From Dromiciops gliroides (Eukaryota > Chordata > Mammalia > Microbiotheria > Microbiotheriidae), in assembly GCF_019393635.1 (NCBI RefSeq), contig NC_057863.1, positions 574,004,284 through 574,068,283 on the forward strand: 64,000 nucleotides of DNA. Reading direction: 5' to 3'. The position numbers were made by a program, and so were the translations under genes. The notes under the pieces were generated by a model. It ran no database searches and was not told where the DNA came from. It worked only from the letters and a program-made list of their open reading frames with translations. Below, one piece after another: positions 35,550 through 47,214 of the stretch; position 1 is the stretch's first letter, and every line of letters starts with the position of its first letter.

Positions 35550-37800
35550 TTTTCCATTTTCAACCCCTTGACTATATCCATACTGACAAATAACTCAGGC
35601 TGATTAGCTTAGTATTGAATCCTGTATTGAAGGCAGAATGTTGGATTTTTAAGCCTTCAAGTACAACTGAGGCTTTCTAAGTCTAATTTATGTATTTTAT
35701 GTTAACTCAGTCAAAACTACTTTTTTGTGTACTATCTAGTTTGAAAGTACCACATTGTATACATCTGTATATTATCTTTGGTGACCAAGACTCCCTGGAG
35801 CTCCTTATTTTGTGATTGTGATGCTTTTATGTACATGGGTTTATGGCTTCAGGCCTGAATTATTGTCTTAAATATCTATTTTACTTTGCATATGTAAGAA
35901 TGGTCAGAAAATAATCCAGCCTTATATTTTGATCTTATATGTTTTGCATTTTGTATAGTGTGACAGAGTATAAGTGATCTGTTAATGATAACTGGATCTG
36001 AGAGGAGGATGTTTGTCATGGGGTGGGGGCTGAGCCAATGAAGATGTCGTGATTTTAGGAGCAACAGGAAAAGGGGAAGATTGCCTGTAAGGCCTCTGTA
36101 CTACCTGTGACAAAAATACCTTTGAAGGGAGGAACAAACAAGAGCATACAGGCCTAAGTAATACTTGATAGCAGAATAGAATGGTCCTGGTCAGGCTTCA
36201 AGAATTTTGTAATAGGCAGTGTGTGATCATCTTTGCCTACATGTCTACACAGGCATTGGCCTGACTGCAGGTATAGCCTGAGCACTTACCTCAGATCCTA
36301 GGCCTTAAGTAGTCATAGTCATTGTCCACTGATTCTCCTCAAAGTCACCCTACCCCTCCAAGACAGGTTTACCACCTCATTCTCTCAAAGGTAGCAGAAA
36401 GGGAAAGGAGGACTCAATACATTGCTATTAGACCTATGACCCTTTGTATTAGATCATACGGTTCTTTTTTAGTTGTAAGGCTTTGGGGAAAGTGATATAT
36501 TCCATGGTTGGTACAACCAAGTACAATTCTCCAAGAAATTTTTCATTCAAATTCCTGCTTCAGAAGGGAAGGACTTGCTAAGGCATCCATTCCTTACCCA
36601 TAGGCAGGCTGACGTTTTTCAGAGCTAACAGTGTGTTCTGTAGCCTCCTGACATGCCTAATTTGTATTGTTGTTTTGAATATTCTTGAAAATGGTCAAAT
36701 AATGAGGGGAAAACAATATGTGTCTAGGCAGAGTGGGTTCTCCTCATCCTGACACAAGTCACATTAATGCTAATGAGATCTGGATGCTAAAGCCCTGAAC
36801 TTTAGAGGGAAAATGGACCCCTCTCTGCTGAAACACATTTTCTTCTCATTAAGCCCACCATTTTTATTAATATTAGCAATAATAATGAGAATTAGGCAGG
36901 CTGTCTTCTTGCAGAAACCATGATTGATGGAAAGAGGAGGAAGAGTTTAATGATTCAGACCAAAGAGTTAGTTTGGTGGCAAATCGATCGCATCCTTCTG
37001 TGGCCCTGGTAAGGGTTATATTTTTCTAAATGAGGGCTGTGGTGAGTCACTGTCAGCTCTGCCATCATTAATGTTAATAGGGAGCTACACAGCAGCAACC
37101 CTATGTATCCAGATAAAAATCTACCACACAGTGGCTTTGCAGCTGTGTGTGGGTATATGCATCCACAGTCAATATTCAGTCTAATCAAGGATTTATTCAC
37201 CAGAGGAGCATGGCTCAGATCATTTAACTGTTCCATTGGATGGCTGTATGGATATCCTGGTTAGTTCATACCCAAACATATTCCATAATTTTTAAAGGCT
37301 TAACAACTGACTTTCTAGCTATAGTTAGATTTTTGAAAGGGAAATGTTGAGAGGGAGGTGAGGGGGAGAAAAAGGAGGGGAGTCATTCCCAGTGGAACGG
37401 AAGCTTGCCTGCTGCGGGAAAAGTCCATCAAAAATGGTATATGATATGTCCCCTACTGATTCTATCTCCCTTGGTTGTTTTGCAAATTTTTGCTGCTTAT
37501 TCAAGGGTTGAATGTCACTCTGTCAAATCCCACTATGCATCAGTGTTGCTGTTCTGAGAATGCCTACAACTTCAAAATAACCCCCAGTTAGTCCAGGTGA
37601 TGGTGGGATAGTAAGCGTGGCCATTTTCTATGAAGCACAAACATCTCTTTGAAAGTATACAGTTCAAAATAAATACAAAATAATGATTTTTTGCGTGGAA
37701 AAGTGGAGCAACAAATAATGGGGTGTGGGGAGTTGGAGGGGGGAGGCAGGAAAGGTCTCATGGTATACTAGGTGGAGCTTTGGAAGGAGCTAGGGATCAC
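35550..37800. other. Repeat-poor non-coding DNA, includes a candidate conserved element
   Basis: No gene or transposon recognised over about 2.2 kb, unusually clean for this window. Positions 36660-37260 carry several homeodomain/TALE-like words (TAATGCTAATGAG, ATGATTGATGG, TTTAATGATTCA, CATTAATGTTAATAG). Enhancer function is inference only. Confidence 0.4.
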
Positions 37801-37806
37801 AGGATA

Positions 37807-38054
37807 GGCAGCTAGGTGGTGCAATGGATAGAGCACCTGGCCTGTAGTCAGGAAGACTCATCTCCCTGAATTCAAATCTGGCCTCAGACATTTATTAGCT
37901 GTGTGACCCTGGGCAAGTCACTTAACCCCGTTTGCCTCAGTTTCCTCATCTGTAAAATGAGCTGGAGAAGGAAATGGCAAAGCACTCCAGTATCTTTGCC
38001 AAGAAAACCCCAAATGGGGTCACAAAGAGCCAGACACAATTGAAATGACAACAG
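37807..38054 (+). mobile_element. RTE-tailed tRNA-derived SINE
   Basis: Head GGCAGCTAGGTGGTGCAATG, core CAGTTTCCTCATCTGTAAAA, tail AGTATCTTTGCCAAGAAAAC and ATTGAAATGACAACAG. Confidence 0.95.
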
Positions 38055-38059
38055 GAATA

Positions 38060-38865
38060 GTAGGAATTAAATAAACTGCTTATTGGATTTTGGGGATTAT
38101 ATCACCATCCATGGGTGTGGGTATGGCTAGAAAGCCTGCTTTACAGCAAGTAGCTTTCTGCCTGCTCTGCAAATTATTCTTTGATTGGTACCACCAGCCT
38201 CTATTTGTTGAGGGGCTCTTTGTGATTCTGCCTCTTCATCTCTGAAAGCATTTGCTTACAAAGAGCCAGTCTGGCTTCTTCCTGAGCTGATTTGTTTCTC
38301 TGACCCTGGGATTTCTCTACTCTTTTTGGATGATATCAGACAACATTTTTGCCTTGCTGTTCAGTGTCTGCAAACAGACAGAAAACCCTTTTCCTCTTCT
38401 TGAGATATTTGCTAAGGTTAATGGAACACAAGAGGCCTATGGGAAGCTGACAACTGTCTCTTTGTCACAAATGGGTCGTTTAAGACAGCTCTTGTGAAGT
38501 CATTGTATGCCCCTTCACAGCCAGGATCTGGTTTGCTGACCCAGGCAGAAAATGAACATGAGCAGTAGCAGTCAGCCAGGCAAAGGTATTGCTGGGGCAA
38601 GGCTTCACATTCTCCCTTGACCCCAGCGTAACTGCAGTTGTATGAAGGCATCGTGAGAGGCAGAGATTATAAAACCTCTATGATGGCAAATTCATTTTTC
38701 AGACTCTTTCACCTTTTCAGAACCACGAAATATTAGAGGGATAAAGGAGCCTAGAGGCAGGCAGAGATCACCCCCGGATAGTATATTTGTGGAATATATC
38801 ACTATTTTAGAAGAATTCTCCAGATAAATTCTCCTTCAGATGCAGGCAGAAACATAAATATATAC
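38060..38865. other. Unassigned non-coding DNA
   Basis: No recognised gene or repeat. Confidence 0.5.
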
Positions 38866-38869
38866 AAAT

Positions 38870-39310
38870 ATTTTGTGGCATCGCAGAATTTTTGTCTTGG
38901 AAAGAGCCTTAGTAGCCACCTAGTCCTACTTATACATGAAAAGAAATCCCTACAATTTACCCAATAAATAAATGGTCATCTCGTTTCCATCTGCAGCCCT
39001 CCGGAGAAGAGGAACTCACTCGGTCTCCTGAGGTGGACAGCTCTAATCAGTAGGAAATTTTTCCTGACGGCCTAAATTTGCTTCTTTTCACCTTCCAACT
39101 CTAGTTTTTGTTTTTTCTCTCTAGGCCAGGCAGAACAAGTGTAACCTCTCTTCCATATGATAGCACTTCAGATGTTTGAAGATAGCTATCATGTCTCCCC
39201 TGAGTCTTCTTTTCCCTAGGCTAAACATTCCTGCTTCCTTCAATTGTTCCCCAGATGACATGTGATAAGGCCCTTCACTATCCTGATTTAAAGCATGCAT
39301 AAAGCAAGCA
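38870..39310 (-). mobile_element. CR1/L3 LINE 3' region
   Basis: Antisense order: GAGCCTTAGTAGCCACCTAG, GGAAATTTTTCCTGACGGCC, GGCCAGGCAGAACAAGTGTA, ATGTCTCCCCTGAGTCTTCT and CCCTAGGCTAAACATTCCTG. Confidence 0.82.
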
Positions 39311-39314
39311 TAAC

Positions 39315-39940
39315 AAAAAATTAGAAGGAATCTTCCTAAGAATTCTGTCATATCAAGGAAAGAAATTCTCTTTGATAATTGACTATCAAGATAATTTATT
39401 AGGCACAGTCTCCTTTATGGGATGTATCCCACAATATCTATGGAAATGAATAAATATATCATTAAGATTGATATTGCTATTGATATACCAAGGGGTAAGG
39501 GAAATCCTTAGCCAAATTACCCCTGACAATTTTTTATCAGTTTGCAGGCTTCCAGATGTTAACATAAGAACTTCTGTTCACACCAAAGTAACAAGCTCAT
39601 TTTCAATAATCATCCATGACCATGTGGAAACACTCAGAAGTTGGAATAATCCCAAAGATCTCTCCCATTAATTCAGTTTAAAAAAATAATAAACATAATA
39701 ATAAATAAAAATAACAAACGTGTTAATATAAATTTTTTTTGTAAAAATAACTATACTTCTCCCAAGCCAAAAAAATTAGTGAGAATGGCATTGTTTTGCA
39801 CATTTTTCATAAATATCTTTAATGTCTGGCTTAATAGAAAACAACTGGATTCTCATATCTGTTACTGCATTCAACTTGTTCTGATAATGTTGTTTAGGTT
39901 AAAGTATATGAAGAAAAGCCAGCCTCACACAGCTATGTAG
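39315..39940. other. Unassigned AT-rich DNA
   Basis: Nothing recognised; 39680-39740 is A-rich. Confidence 0.5.
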
Positions 39941-39944
39941 TTGG

Positions 39945-40065
39945 AAAAGGAAGGAGTATTTTGACAGACAAATAACAAATAGTTTTGACCTCTTGGACCC
40001 CTGAAGAGGTTGGGCAGATCCCCAGGAATCTGTGGACAGCCCTTTGAGAACTGCTGTCTTATAGT
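39945..40065 (-). mobile_element. Possible hAT (Tip100-like) terminal fragment
   Basis: ATAGTTTTGACCTCTTGGAC and TTTGAGAACTGCTG at the right resemble the complement of an element starting CAGNNGTTCTCAAA. Identification is tentative. Confidence 0.4.
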
Positions 40066-40341
40066 CTAGTCACAAGAATTTGGTAGACAGGTTTTATTGC
40101 AGGTAGGAAACAACAAAGTACAGGGAAGTGGGATGGTAAGAAAACTGAAGGCCAACAGGAAGTGAAAGAATTGTTATTGTTCATCCATGACATAGGGAGG
40201 TGATGTCATGACTTGGAGTGAATTGGATTTAAGTGAGGGAGGGCTGTTCAAGGTCACCAACCTCACTTTCTCCTCCAGAGCCATCTGGGTCCAGTGGCAA
40301 GAACTGGACATCAGGACTGGAGATGGCCTCAGACATTTGAG

Positions 40342-40470
40342 GCAATCGGGGTTAAGTGACTTGCTCAGGGTCACACAGTTAGCAACCGTTGAGTATCTGA
40401 AGCCAAATTTGAACTCAGGTGCTCTGATTCCAGTACTACTACTCTGTCCACTGCACCATCTCACTGCCCC
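40342..40470 (-). mobile_element. tRNA-derived SINE, diverged
   Basis: GGGGTTAAGTGACTTGCTCA through CTGTCCACTGCACCATCTCA in reverse orientation. Confidence 0.92.
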
Positions 40471-40518
40471 TAAATGAAAGAGTGGGGTGGGATGGATAAG
40501 TGAACTAAAATGTATGGG

Positions 40519-40655
40519 AGGGGGCAGCTAGGTGGCACAGTGGATAAAGCATTGGCCCCGAATTCAGGAGAACCTGAGTTCAAATTCGACCTCAGACACT
40601 TGACACTTACTAGCTGTGTGACCCTGGGCAAGTCACTTAACCCTCATTGCCCCCC

Positions 40656-40696
<41 letters not shown>
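40519..40696 (+). mobile_element. tRNA-derived SINE with (TA)n tail
   Basis: Body GGCAGCTAGGTGGCACAGTG to CCCTCATTGCCCCCCCC, followed by a (TA)n run at 40659-40696. AATGTATGGG at 40509-40518 and 40697-40706 flanks body plus microsatellite. Confidence 0.95.
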
Positions 40697-40699
<3 letters not shown>

Positions 40700-40867
40700 G
40701 TATGGGCAAAGTAAGTGCAAAAATGTTCCAACAACCCTTGATCCAGTTTTTGGTAGAAGACAATGTATAGTTTTCTAAGGTCAGCATGTTAGAGGGCTTG
40801 TGGCCTCTACCTTATTTCTAAATTCTGTCAGTAGACATTTACTCTATAACAGGTTACCTTCCCTTAA

Positions 40868-41529
40868 ATCAGGAATTATTAACCTTTTTTTGTCAGTCAA
40901 TAAATATTTATTAAGCACCTACTATGTGCCAGGCTTTGTGCTAAGTGCTGGGGATACAAATACAAAAACAAAAGAAGATGGTCCCTACACTCAAGGAACT
41001 CACAGTCTAGTAGGGGAAGACACAACATAAAAGGAAAACGAAAAGGGGACTGGGGGAATAAGTTGCCTTGTGCATAGTGGACAGTTCCAAAGAAATCCAA
41101 AAGCAGTGTCACTGGTGGGAAAGGGGAAGAAAAAGTGTGCTGAGCTCCCTCTTTAAATAGAGACCCTGAGGTCTGGCCCTGCCTTCCATTCAAAGGGTCC
41201 AATCTCAGGGGCAGAGGGTACTGACAAGATGAGTACCAGGCAGATGCAATCTTGTGGCATAATGAGGTTTCCCAATTTTGAGTTTCCTTGAGAAAGAAAG
41301 CATGATGGAGAGTCCCAAAGAATTTCAAAAACAGTACAGCTGATGGGAAATGGGGAAATGTCATGAATGTCTTTGATAGTCTGGTGAAACCTATAGAACT
41401 CTTCTCAGGATAATATCTATTTTTAGATGCATAGTTAAAATAAAACAGTCTAGATTACAAAGGAAACCAAGTATATCAAAATATAATTACTGAAGTATTT
41501 TTAAAAAATAAGTTCATGGACCCCAGGTT
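40868..41529 (+). mobile_element. hAT-Charlie-type DNA transposon, split by an L2-like insertion
   Basis: The left end TCAGGAATTATTAACCTTTT (40868-40891) and right part 41362-41529 (TCATGGACCCCAGGTTGAG at the end) form the two termini of an element whose ends normally read CAGGGGTTCTTAACCT and AGGTTAAGAACCCC. The sequence between is L2-like. The central hAT sequence (AACAGTCTAGATTACAAAGG) is non-coding. Confidence 0.65.
40892..41361 (-). mobile_element. L2-like LINE 3' fragment inserted in the hAT element
   Basis: TAAATATTTATTAAGCACCT, ACTATGTGCCAGGCTTTGTG and AAGGAACTCACAGTCTAGTA are the antisense L2 3' end. Confidence 0.78.
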
Positions 41530-41545
41530 GAGTCCTTTCATTTTT

Positions 41546-41678
41546 TTCCAGGGCAGTGAGGGTTAAGTGACTTGCCCAGGGTCACGCAGTAAGTGTCAAG
41601 TGTCTGAGGTCGGATTTGAACTCAGGTTCTCCTGAATCCTGAGCCGGTGCTTTATCCACTGTGCCACCTAGCTGCCCT
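41546..41678 (-). mobile_element. Short tRNA-derived SINE
   Basis: Reverse copy. Perfect 16-bp duplication GAGTCCTTTCATTTTT at 41530-41545 and 41679-41694. Confidence 0.97.
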
Positions 41679-41699
41679 GAGTCCTTTCATTTTTAAGAA

Positions 41700-42400
41700 A
41701 TCTTGATAGATTTTTAGGGGTGTCTATGGAGGGCATGTTTTAGCTCCTCTTTTTTTTTTCAGGCTATTAGTCTAACTTTGTCTCTTCTGTACATAGCTCT
41801 AGAATTCCTTCAGCTTCTGCCTCTAAACTAGAAAGGTTGAATCTACTTCTGAAGGACATAGTGGAAAAACGTGCAGACCTCATTTGTTGCTCAGCATCTG
41901 TGAAATTGATTTGATTTCTCATCTCTGTACTGAAACCAAAAGCAATGGATTGAGCAATAGACAACATAACAACTGAAAACGGGCAAAAAAAGTCTTCAGA
42001 ATTTTATTTGTCAGGAATATGCTAAATGAATTATGATCTCACTGGGTATAGGGATGTGCATCCTTGAAACTAGAGGATTTGAACTTCTCTGGAGAGGTTT
42101 TCTTCTAAGTTGGCATCATTCAGTAACAGAATAGGCTTTATTCTACATTTAATGGCATAATTAATACATTGATGCTACTCTTTTAAAGCTCAAGTAAGAG
42201 CTCTGCCAAAAAAAATGCAGGATCACAGATGTGAACGTTCAGATCTTTTCAAATGTTTGATGGAGACAAGTCTGTGATTTAAAATGTGATGAAAAGGAAG
42301 CCTTTTCTTCAAGATTTCTATGGGCTTTGAAGAGAGGTTTGTGACCTACATCTTCAGTCAACCTCAGGCACTTGAAGGGTTGATCATGTTTTAGCTAATT
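41700..42400. other. Unassigned non-coding DNA
   Basis: No recognised gene or repeat. Confidence 0.5.
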
Positions 42401-42602
42401 ATCATCCATAATCATGTTCCTTCCATGGCCTTGAACTCTGAAATTCTTTTCTCTGATCATAACCTCCTATTCTTCCATGTCTTTTTCTGCATCACTGCTC
42501 TTAAACTTAATTCTGCATTGTTGTTCTGCCTTGTTTTCCTAGTCTATCATACTTACTCTGGCCTGTTTCCTCACTTTACAGTTTTGATCTAGATTGACTT
42601 GA

Positions 42603-42865
42603 AAGCTGGGTGGTATAATGGATAGAGTGCTGAACTTGAAGTCAAGAAGACCTGAGTTCAAATTCTACCTCAAGACTCTTGATAGCTGTGTGACCTTGGG
42701 CAAATCACTTAACCATTTTTAGTCTCAGTTTCTTCATCTGTAAATGAGGATGATACTAGCATTTACCTCACAGGATTGTTGCAAGGATCAAATGAGGTAA
42801 AAGATGTAAAGCACTTTGTAAATATTAAAGTGATATATAAATGTTAGCAATTATTATTATTACCA
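42603..42865 (+). mobile_element. MIR/CORE-SINE, full length, within L2
   Basis: AAGCTGGGTGGTATAATGGA, GCTGTGTGACCTTGGGCAAA, TCAGTTTCTTCATCTGTAAA and tail AAGTGATATATAAATGTTAG. Confidence 0.9.
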
Positions 42866-43356
42866 ACTATACATCATCCTCTGCCCTGAAATGCTTTACC
42901 CCCTTGTCCTGTAATTGCTTACATCTTGCCAAAAACCCTAACCCTTTTCCACTCTGGCTCATGTACTCTTGAATACTTCCAGAGAAAGTCACCCAGTAAT
43001 ACTAACAAATTTATTTAGTTTCAACTGGGACTTCATTGCAACATGGTCATCCCTTATCTCTTCTGTTATTCAACCTTCACTTGAACTTGTCTTCCCCTCA
43101 AGATCTTGTATCTTTTCACAGCCAGAATTCTGGAAAGTCACCAACACTGATGCCTTCCATTTCCCTACCTCCCACTGAAATTCTCAGTCTCTTGCAATCT
43201 GGATTCTGACCCCATCACCTGACTGAAACTATTCTTTCCTGGATTGCCAATGACCTTTTAATGACTAAAGTCAATGACCATTTCACAGTCCTTATTTTTC
43301 TTGTCCTCACTGAATCTATACTATTGATTATTTCCTTATGCTTAAACTTTCTCTTT

Positions 43357-43357
<1 letters not shown>

Positions 43358-43401
<44 letters not shown>

Positions 43402-43465
43402 ATTTGGGGGGGGGCAGGGCAGTGAGGGTTAAGTGACTTGCCTAAGGTCACACAGCTAATAAGTG
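43358..43465 (-). mobile_element. Strongly 5'-truncated SINE with (TA)n tail
   Basis: Only about 58 bp of SINE (GTGAGGGTTAAGTGACTTGC to CACACAGCTAATAAGTG) follow a TA-rich run. AACWTTCTCTTTT is duplicated at 43345-43357 and 43466-43478. Confidence 0.9.
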
Positions 43466-43709
43466 AACATTCTCTTTTCTTGACTGCTGTGACACCTCTC
43501 TTGGTTCTCCTAGTTCCTGTTTGATTGTTCCTTTTTGGTCTCTTTTGTTAGATCACCTCCCCCATCATTACCTGTTAATTGTGGGTGTCCCCTAAAAGTG
43601 TCCTGTGCTTCTTCTCTTCTCTTTGTATACTTTTAGATATTCTATAAACTTCCAATGATTCAGTGATTATCTCCATTCAAATGAACACAGATCTATATAT
43701 GTAGCTTTT

Positions 43710-43855
43710 GGGTCGGGGTGGGGCAATGGGGGCTAAGTGACTTGCCCAGGGTCACACAGCTAGTAAGTGTCAAGTGTCTGAGGCCGGATTTGAACTCAGG
43801 TCCTCCTGAATCCAGGGCTGGCGCTCTCTGTCCACTGCAGCACCTAGCTGCTCAC
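43710..43855 (-). mobile_element. Short tRNA-derived SINE
   Basis: Reverse copy within L2. CTATATATGYAGCTTT is duplicated at 43693 and 43856. Confidence 0.95.
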
Positions 43856-44739
43856 CTATATATGCAGCTTTAATCACTCTCCTGAATGTCAGAACCTTCA
43901 TAATTGAGAATCCAAGGAGAAATCCAGGAGGCAGGCAAACTGGGTGTGTCCAAAATGGAACTCATTCTCTTCCTCCTTGTATTTACCACTTCTGAGGGAA
44001 CATCACCAGCCTTCTAGTCAGTCAGATTCTCAGACTCAGAGTGATCCATGACTCTTTCTTCTCCCTCATTTCCTCATGGCCAATCAATTGCCAACTCTTC
44101 CAAATGTTACCTTCCCAGCATGACTTTGGCTTTTCCCTTTTGTCTCTCACAGTCACCACCCTAGTTCAGGGCCTTATCAGCTTTCACTTATATTATTTCA
44201 ATATCCCCCTAATTGTTCTCTTTGCTTCCGGTCTCTTCCCTTTGCAAACCTTTCTCTACACAAATATCTCAATCATATTTCTGGGGTACAGGTCTAACTG
44301 TGTTATTCTCATGCTCTGAAAGCACCAGTAATTATAAATTGACTCAGTTTGGCATTTTTGTCTTCTACCTACATAACCCTCCCCTTCATTCACCTTACTT
44401 TTTGGCCAAGTTGGCCCAGTAGTTGTTGCCTAAGTTTTACATTCCATCTACCATCTTTGAGTCTTGGCACAGGTAAGCCTAGGATGTACTCCTTCCTTCT
44501 CCATGCCTCCTAGACCTCCCCCCACCCAGCTTCCTTGTTCAGTTGCTGTCAACCAACTGAAGCCTTTCTTGACTTCCAATCATTGGTGTTCTTTCCTCAA
44601 ATTATCTTGCATTCATGTATCTATGTGTCATACCAATTGTATACATGTTCCTTGAGGGTAGGGAAAGTTTCTGTTTTGTCTGTGAATCCGCAGCATATTG
44701 TATAGAAGTAAGTGCTTAATGAATATTTGTTGTGTTTGT

Positions 44740-46095
44740 AGCTGGGGGACTGGCCAATGGCATCTCCATTCCCAGAGTATGCTCTGCTCATTGTCAGTCC
44801 ATGTGGAAGAGGAGTGTGCATCTAGAAAAGCATGATGACATGTAACAGAGGGGCCTTGCTCCCCTATTTAGCATACATACAAGTATTCTGAAAGTTTCTA
44901 ATACGCTTCATGATGAAAAAGTAACTTTTTAATTGACTCCTGAACTGAAACTGAGAGGTAGACAAAAGATACCCACAGAAACAATTTACCCCCTTTTTCC
45001 TGTCTGGCTCACTTGAGTAAGGAGGACTTATTATAAACTTTTGGCTGGGGTGATGCTTCTGGCCTTCTCTACCTAGGCCAATATGTAGCCTGTGAATAGA
45101 GTTCTTTTCTTTGTCTCTTAGTTCTTTCCTGCACTTAGGTGGAATTTTGTGAACTTGGAAAGGTTAGGAGAAGAAACCACTAGAGATCTGGGAACTGGGG
45201 TCCACACCTACTTTTATGCACAGCAGTGCCTAGTGAGTATTCATATAGTAGTGAGCAGAAGGCAGCTGAGGGGAAGTAACAGCAAGTCATCTGTTGGCTA
45301 TGCTGCATTGGAATTGAACTTAGTAGGAAAACGTTCTGTAGTAACTGCTTTAAGGCCTAACCCACACTTCCCAGGGAGTGTGTGTTCACAGATATTTGGG
45401 GGTGGGAAGAGGAGGAAATTGTAACTTCTGTTTTTAGTCTATCTTCTCAATAAAATCTCTTTGTAAAAGGTAATTGATATTAATTGGCTAAATGATACCA
45501 CATTACCCCTGTAAGTCTTGGGCTATAGGCATATTGTCATTTGGGCTTATCTTCTCCAGTCACAATGCTCATCTCTGGAGGATATTAATAATAATGTAAG
45601 GAAAATGTTAACTGTAGACGGCAATTAATATTGGGAAGAACACAGCAGAATGGGGGCTGGAATTGAGCATTAGAATGTTATCCCCAGCCCCCCAAGGAGT
45701 CCTTATAACCCTAAAAGAGAGATATAGCCTTGCTCAGGGAACTGCCTCATTGGCAAAAATGGGAATTGGGAAAAGGACCCAGCTCTATAAGTAAGCCCCT
45801 GAGAAATATGGGGAAGGTTTTTCATTTGGAATAGACATATGATCTAGAATACCTTATACCCTAGAAGAGAAAGTCTGAGCTATTAACTATTAAATATTTG
45901 CTAATATTTATTAGGACATTCAGATCATAGTAAGATTCTGGGAATTTCTGGCATGCAAAGCAATTAAGTAACATGGATAGTAGAGTTGTTCATTGGAGAA
46001 GGAGATTAGTCAAAATGCCAACATGCCTATAGCCCAAGACTTACAGCTGTGTCTAATATCTGATAGGTGAATACCAGGCATAAAGTTCACAGGAT
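44740..46095. other. Unassigned DNA containing a short inverted repeat
   Basis: No gene recognised. Positions 45510-45568 and 45987-46045 are inverted copies (TGTAAGTCTTGGGCTATAGG). AATAAAATCTCTTTGTAAAA near 45450 has an LTR-like look but is not assignable. Confidence 0.5.
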
Positions 46096-46107
46096 GCTTC
46101 ACCACAG

Positions 46108-46325
46108 AATGTATAGAGCAATGGACTTTGAAGCAGGTTTTGAACCCAGATCTTCCTGATTTTGACACTTAGCTCTCAGTAGTACCTCTCAGCCTCAGTA
46201 TTCAAATTTGTAAAATAGGGAGAATAGGCCCAAGTTGTTACTAAGCTCAAATGAAATAATATATTTAAAGCATTTTGTAAACCTTAATGTGTTATACAAA
46301 TGGTAGCTACTATCAGTATTATTAT
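46108..46325 (+). mobile_element. MIR-type SINE
   Basis: ATGTATAGAGCAATGGACTT, CTCAGCCTCAGTATTCAAAT and tail AACCTTAATGTGTTATACAA. Confidence 0.78.
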
Positions 46326-46364
46326 TGGGTAGGAATGAGAGTAGACTGGTAGATCTAGCTTATT

Positions 46365-46565
46365 TTGTCAAAGGTAGAATGATATAATAGGAAAATCACA
46401 ATATTTGGAGTCATATGACCTGTTTAAATATCTCATATTTGATATTTATCATCTGTGTGACCTTGAGCAAGTTAATTAATATTTTTGGTCCTCAATTTCT
46501 TTACCTATACAATGAGGGGGGTTGGATTAGATGACTAGAAAGGTTTCTTCCAACTCTCAATCCTA
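46365..46565 (+). mobile_element. MIR-type SINE
   Basis: GGTAGAATGATATAATAGGA, TGTGTGACCTTGAGCAAGTT and TCCAACTCTCAATCCTATGA. Confidence 0.78.
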
Positions 46566-46642
46566 TGAATATTTTTTTCAAAGGGGTAATTAATTATCCG
46601 GCACTTCACTAAGATTGTTAAACTTTAAGAGTTATAGAACCA

Positions 46643-46788
46643 GGACAGATAGGTGGCACAGTGGATAGAGCACCGGCCCTGGAATCAGGAGTACCTGAGT
46701 TCAAGTCTGGCCTCAGACACTTAACACTTACTAGCTGTGTGACCCTGGGCAAGTCAATTAACCCCAATTGCCTCACTTAAAAAAAAAA
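46643..46788 (+). mobile_element. Short tRNA-derived SINE
   Basis: Complete copy. Perfect 16-bp duplication AAGAGTTATAGAACCA at 46627-46642 and 46789-46804. Confidence 0.97.
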
Positions 46789-46929
46789 AAGAGTTATAGA
46801 ACCAACTTGTCCCTAAATTCAGAATATGGAGTAAGAGACAGTAATGGTAATATAATAGCTAACATTTACTAAAGATGTCCTATTATTAATTTAAAACTAC
46901 ATGAAGACTTTAGGGACACCCTGCAGTGC

Positions 46930-47140
46930 TTTTAGTTTTGCAAACCCCTTTTAAGACATTATTTCATTTGGTCCTCATAATAAAGTAGCTGCTATCAGTC
47001 TTGCGCAGATCCATTTCACAGATAAGAAAACAATCTCAGAGATGTTGTGACTTGTCCTTGGTCACACCATTAATAAATATTTGAAGTAGGATTTGAACCC
47101 AAGTCTCTCCTGATTGCTTCCAGAACTCTTTTCCTGCTGC
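46930..47140 (-). mobile_element. MIR-type SINE
   Basis: TTATTTCATTTGGTCCTCAT, CATTTCACAGATAAGAAAAC and GGATTTGAACCCAAGTCTC. Just left of it (46893-46915) AAAACTACATGAAGACTTTA then GGGACACC resembles half of the palindromic element at 24990-25060. Confidence 0.78.
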
Positions 47141-47214
47141 CTCCCTAGTAATGCTAAATATTTGTTTGCTGAATCTCTGAAAAATATCAAGGAAATTTTT
47201 CAATTCAATTTATT

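Larger units (their letters stand above)
42405..44735 (+). mobile_element. Long L2 LINE (ORF2 end plus 3' region) with three SINE insertions
   Basis: Order fits L2: TCTCTGATCATAACCTCCTA, AACCCTAACCCTTTTCCACT, GATTGCCAATGACCTTTTAA, AATGGAACTCATTCTCTTCC, and the end GAAGTAAGTGCTTAATGAAT. SINEs lie at 42603, 43358 and 43710. The reading frame is broken many times. Confidence 0.78.

Noticed and set aside
40897-41364. 155-codon minus-strand frame
   Set aside because: It lies in L2-like 3' sequence outside the L2 coding region.
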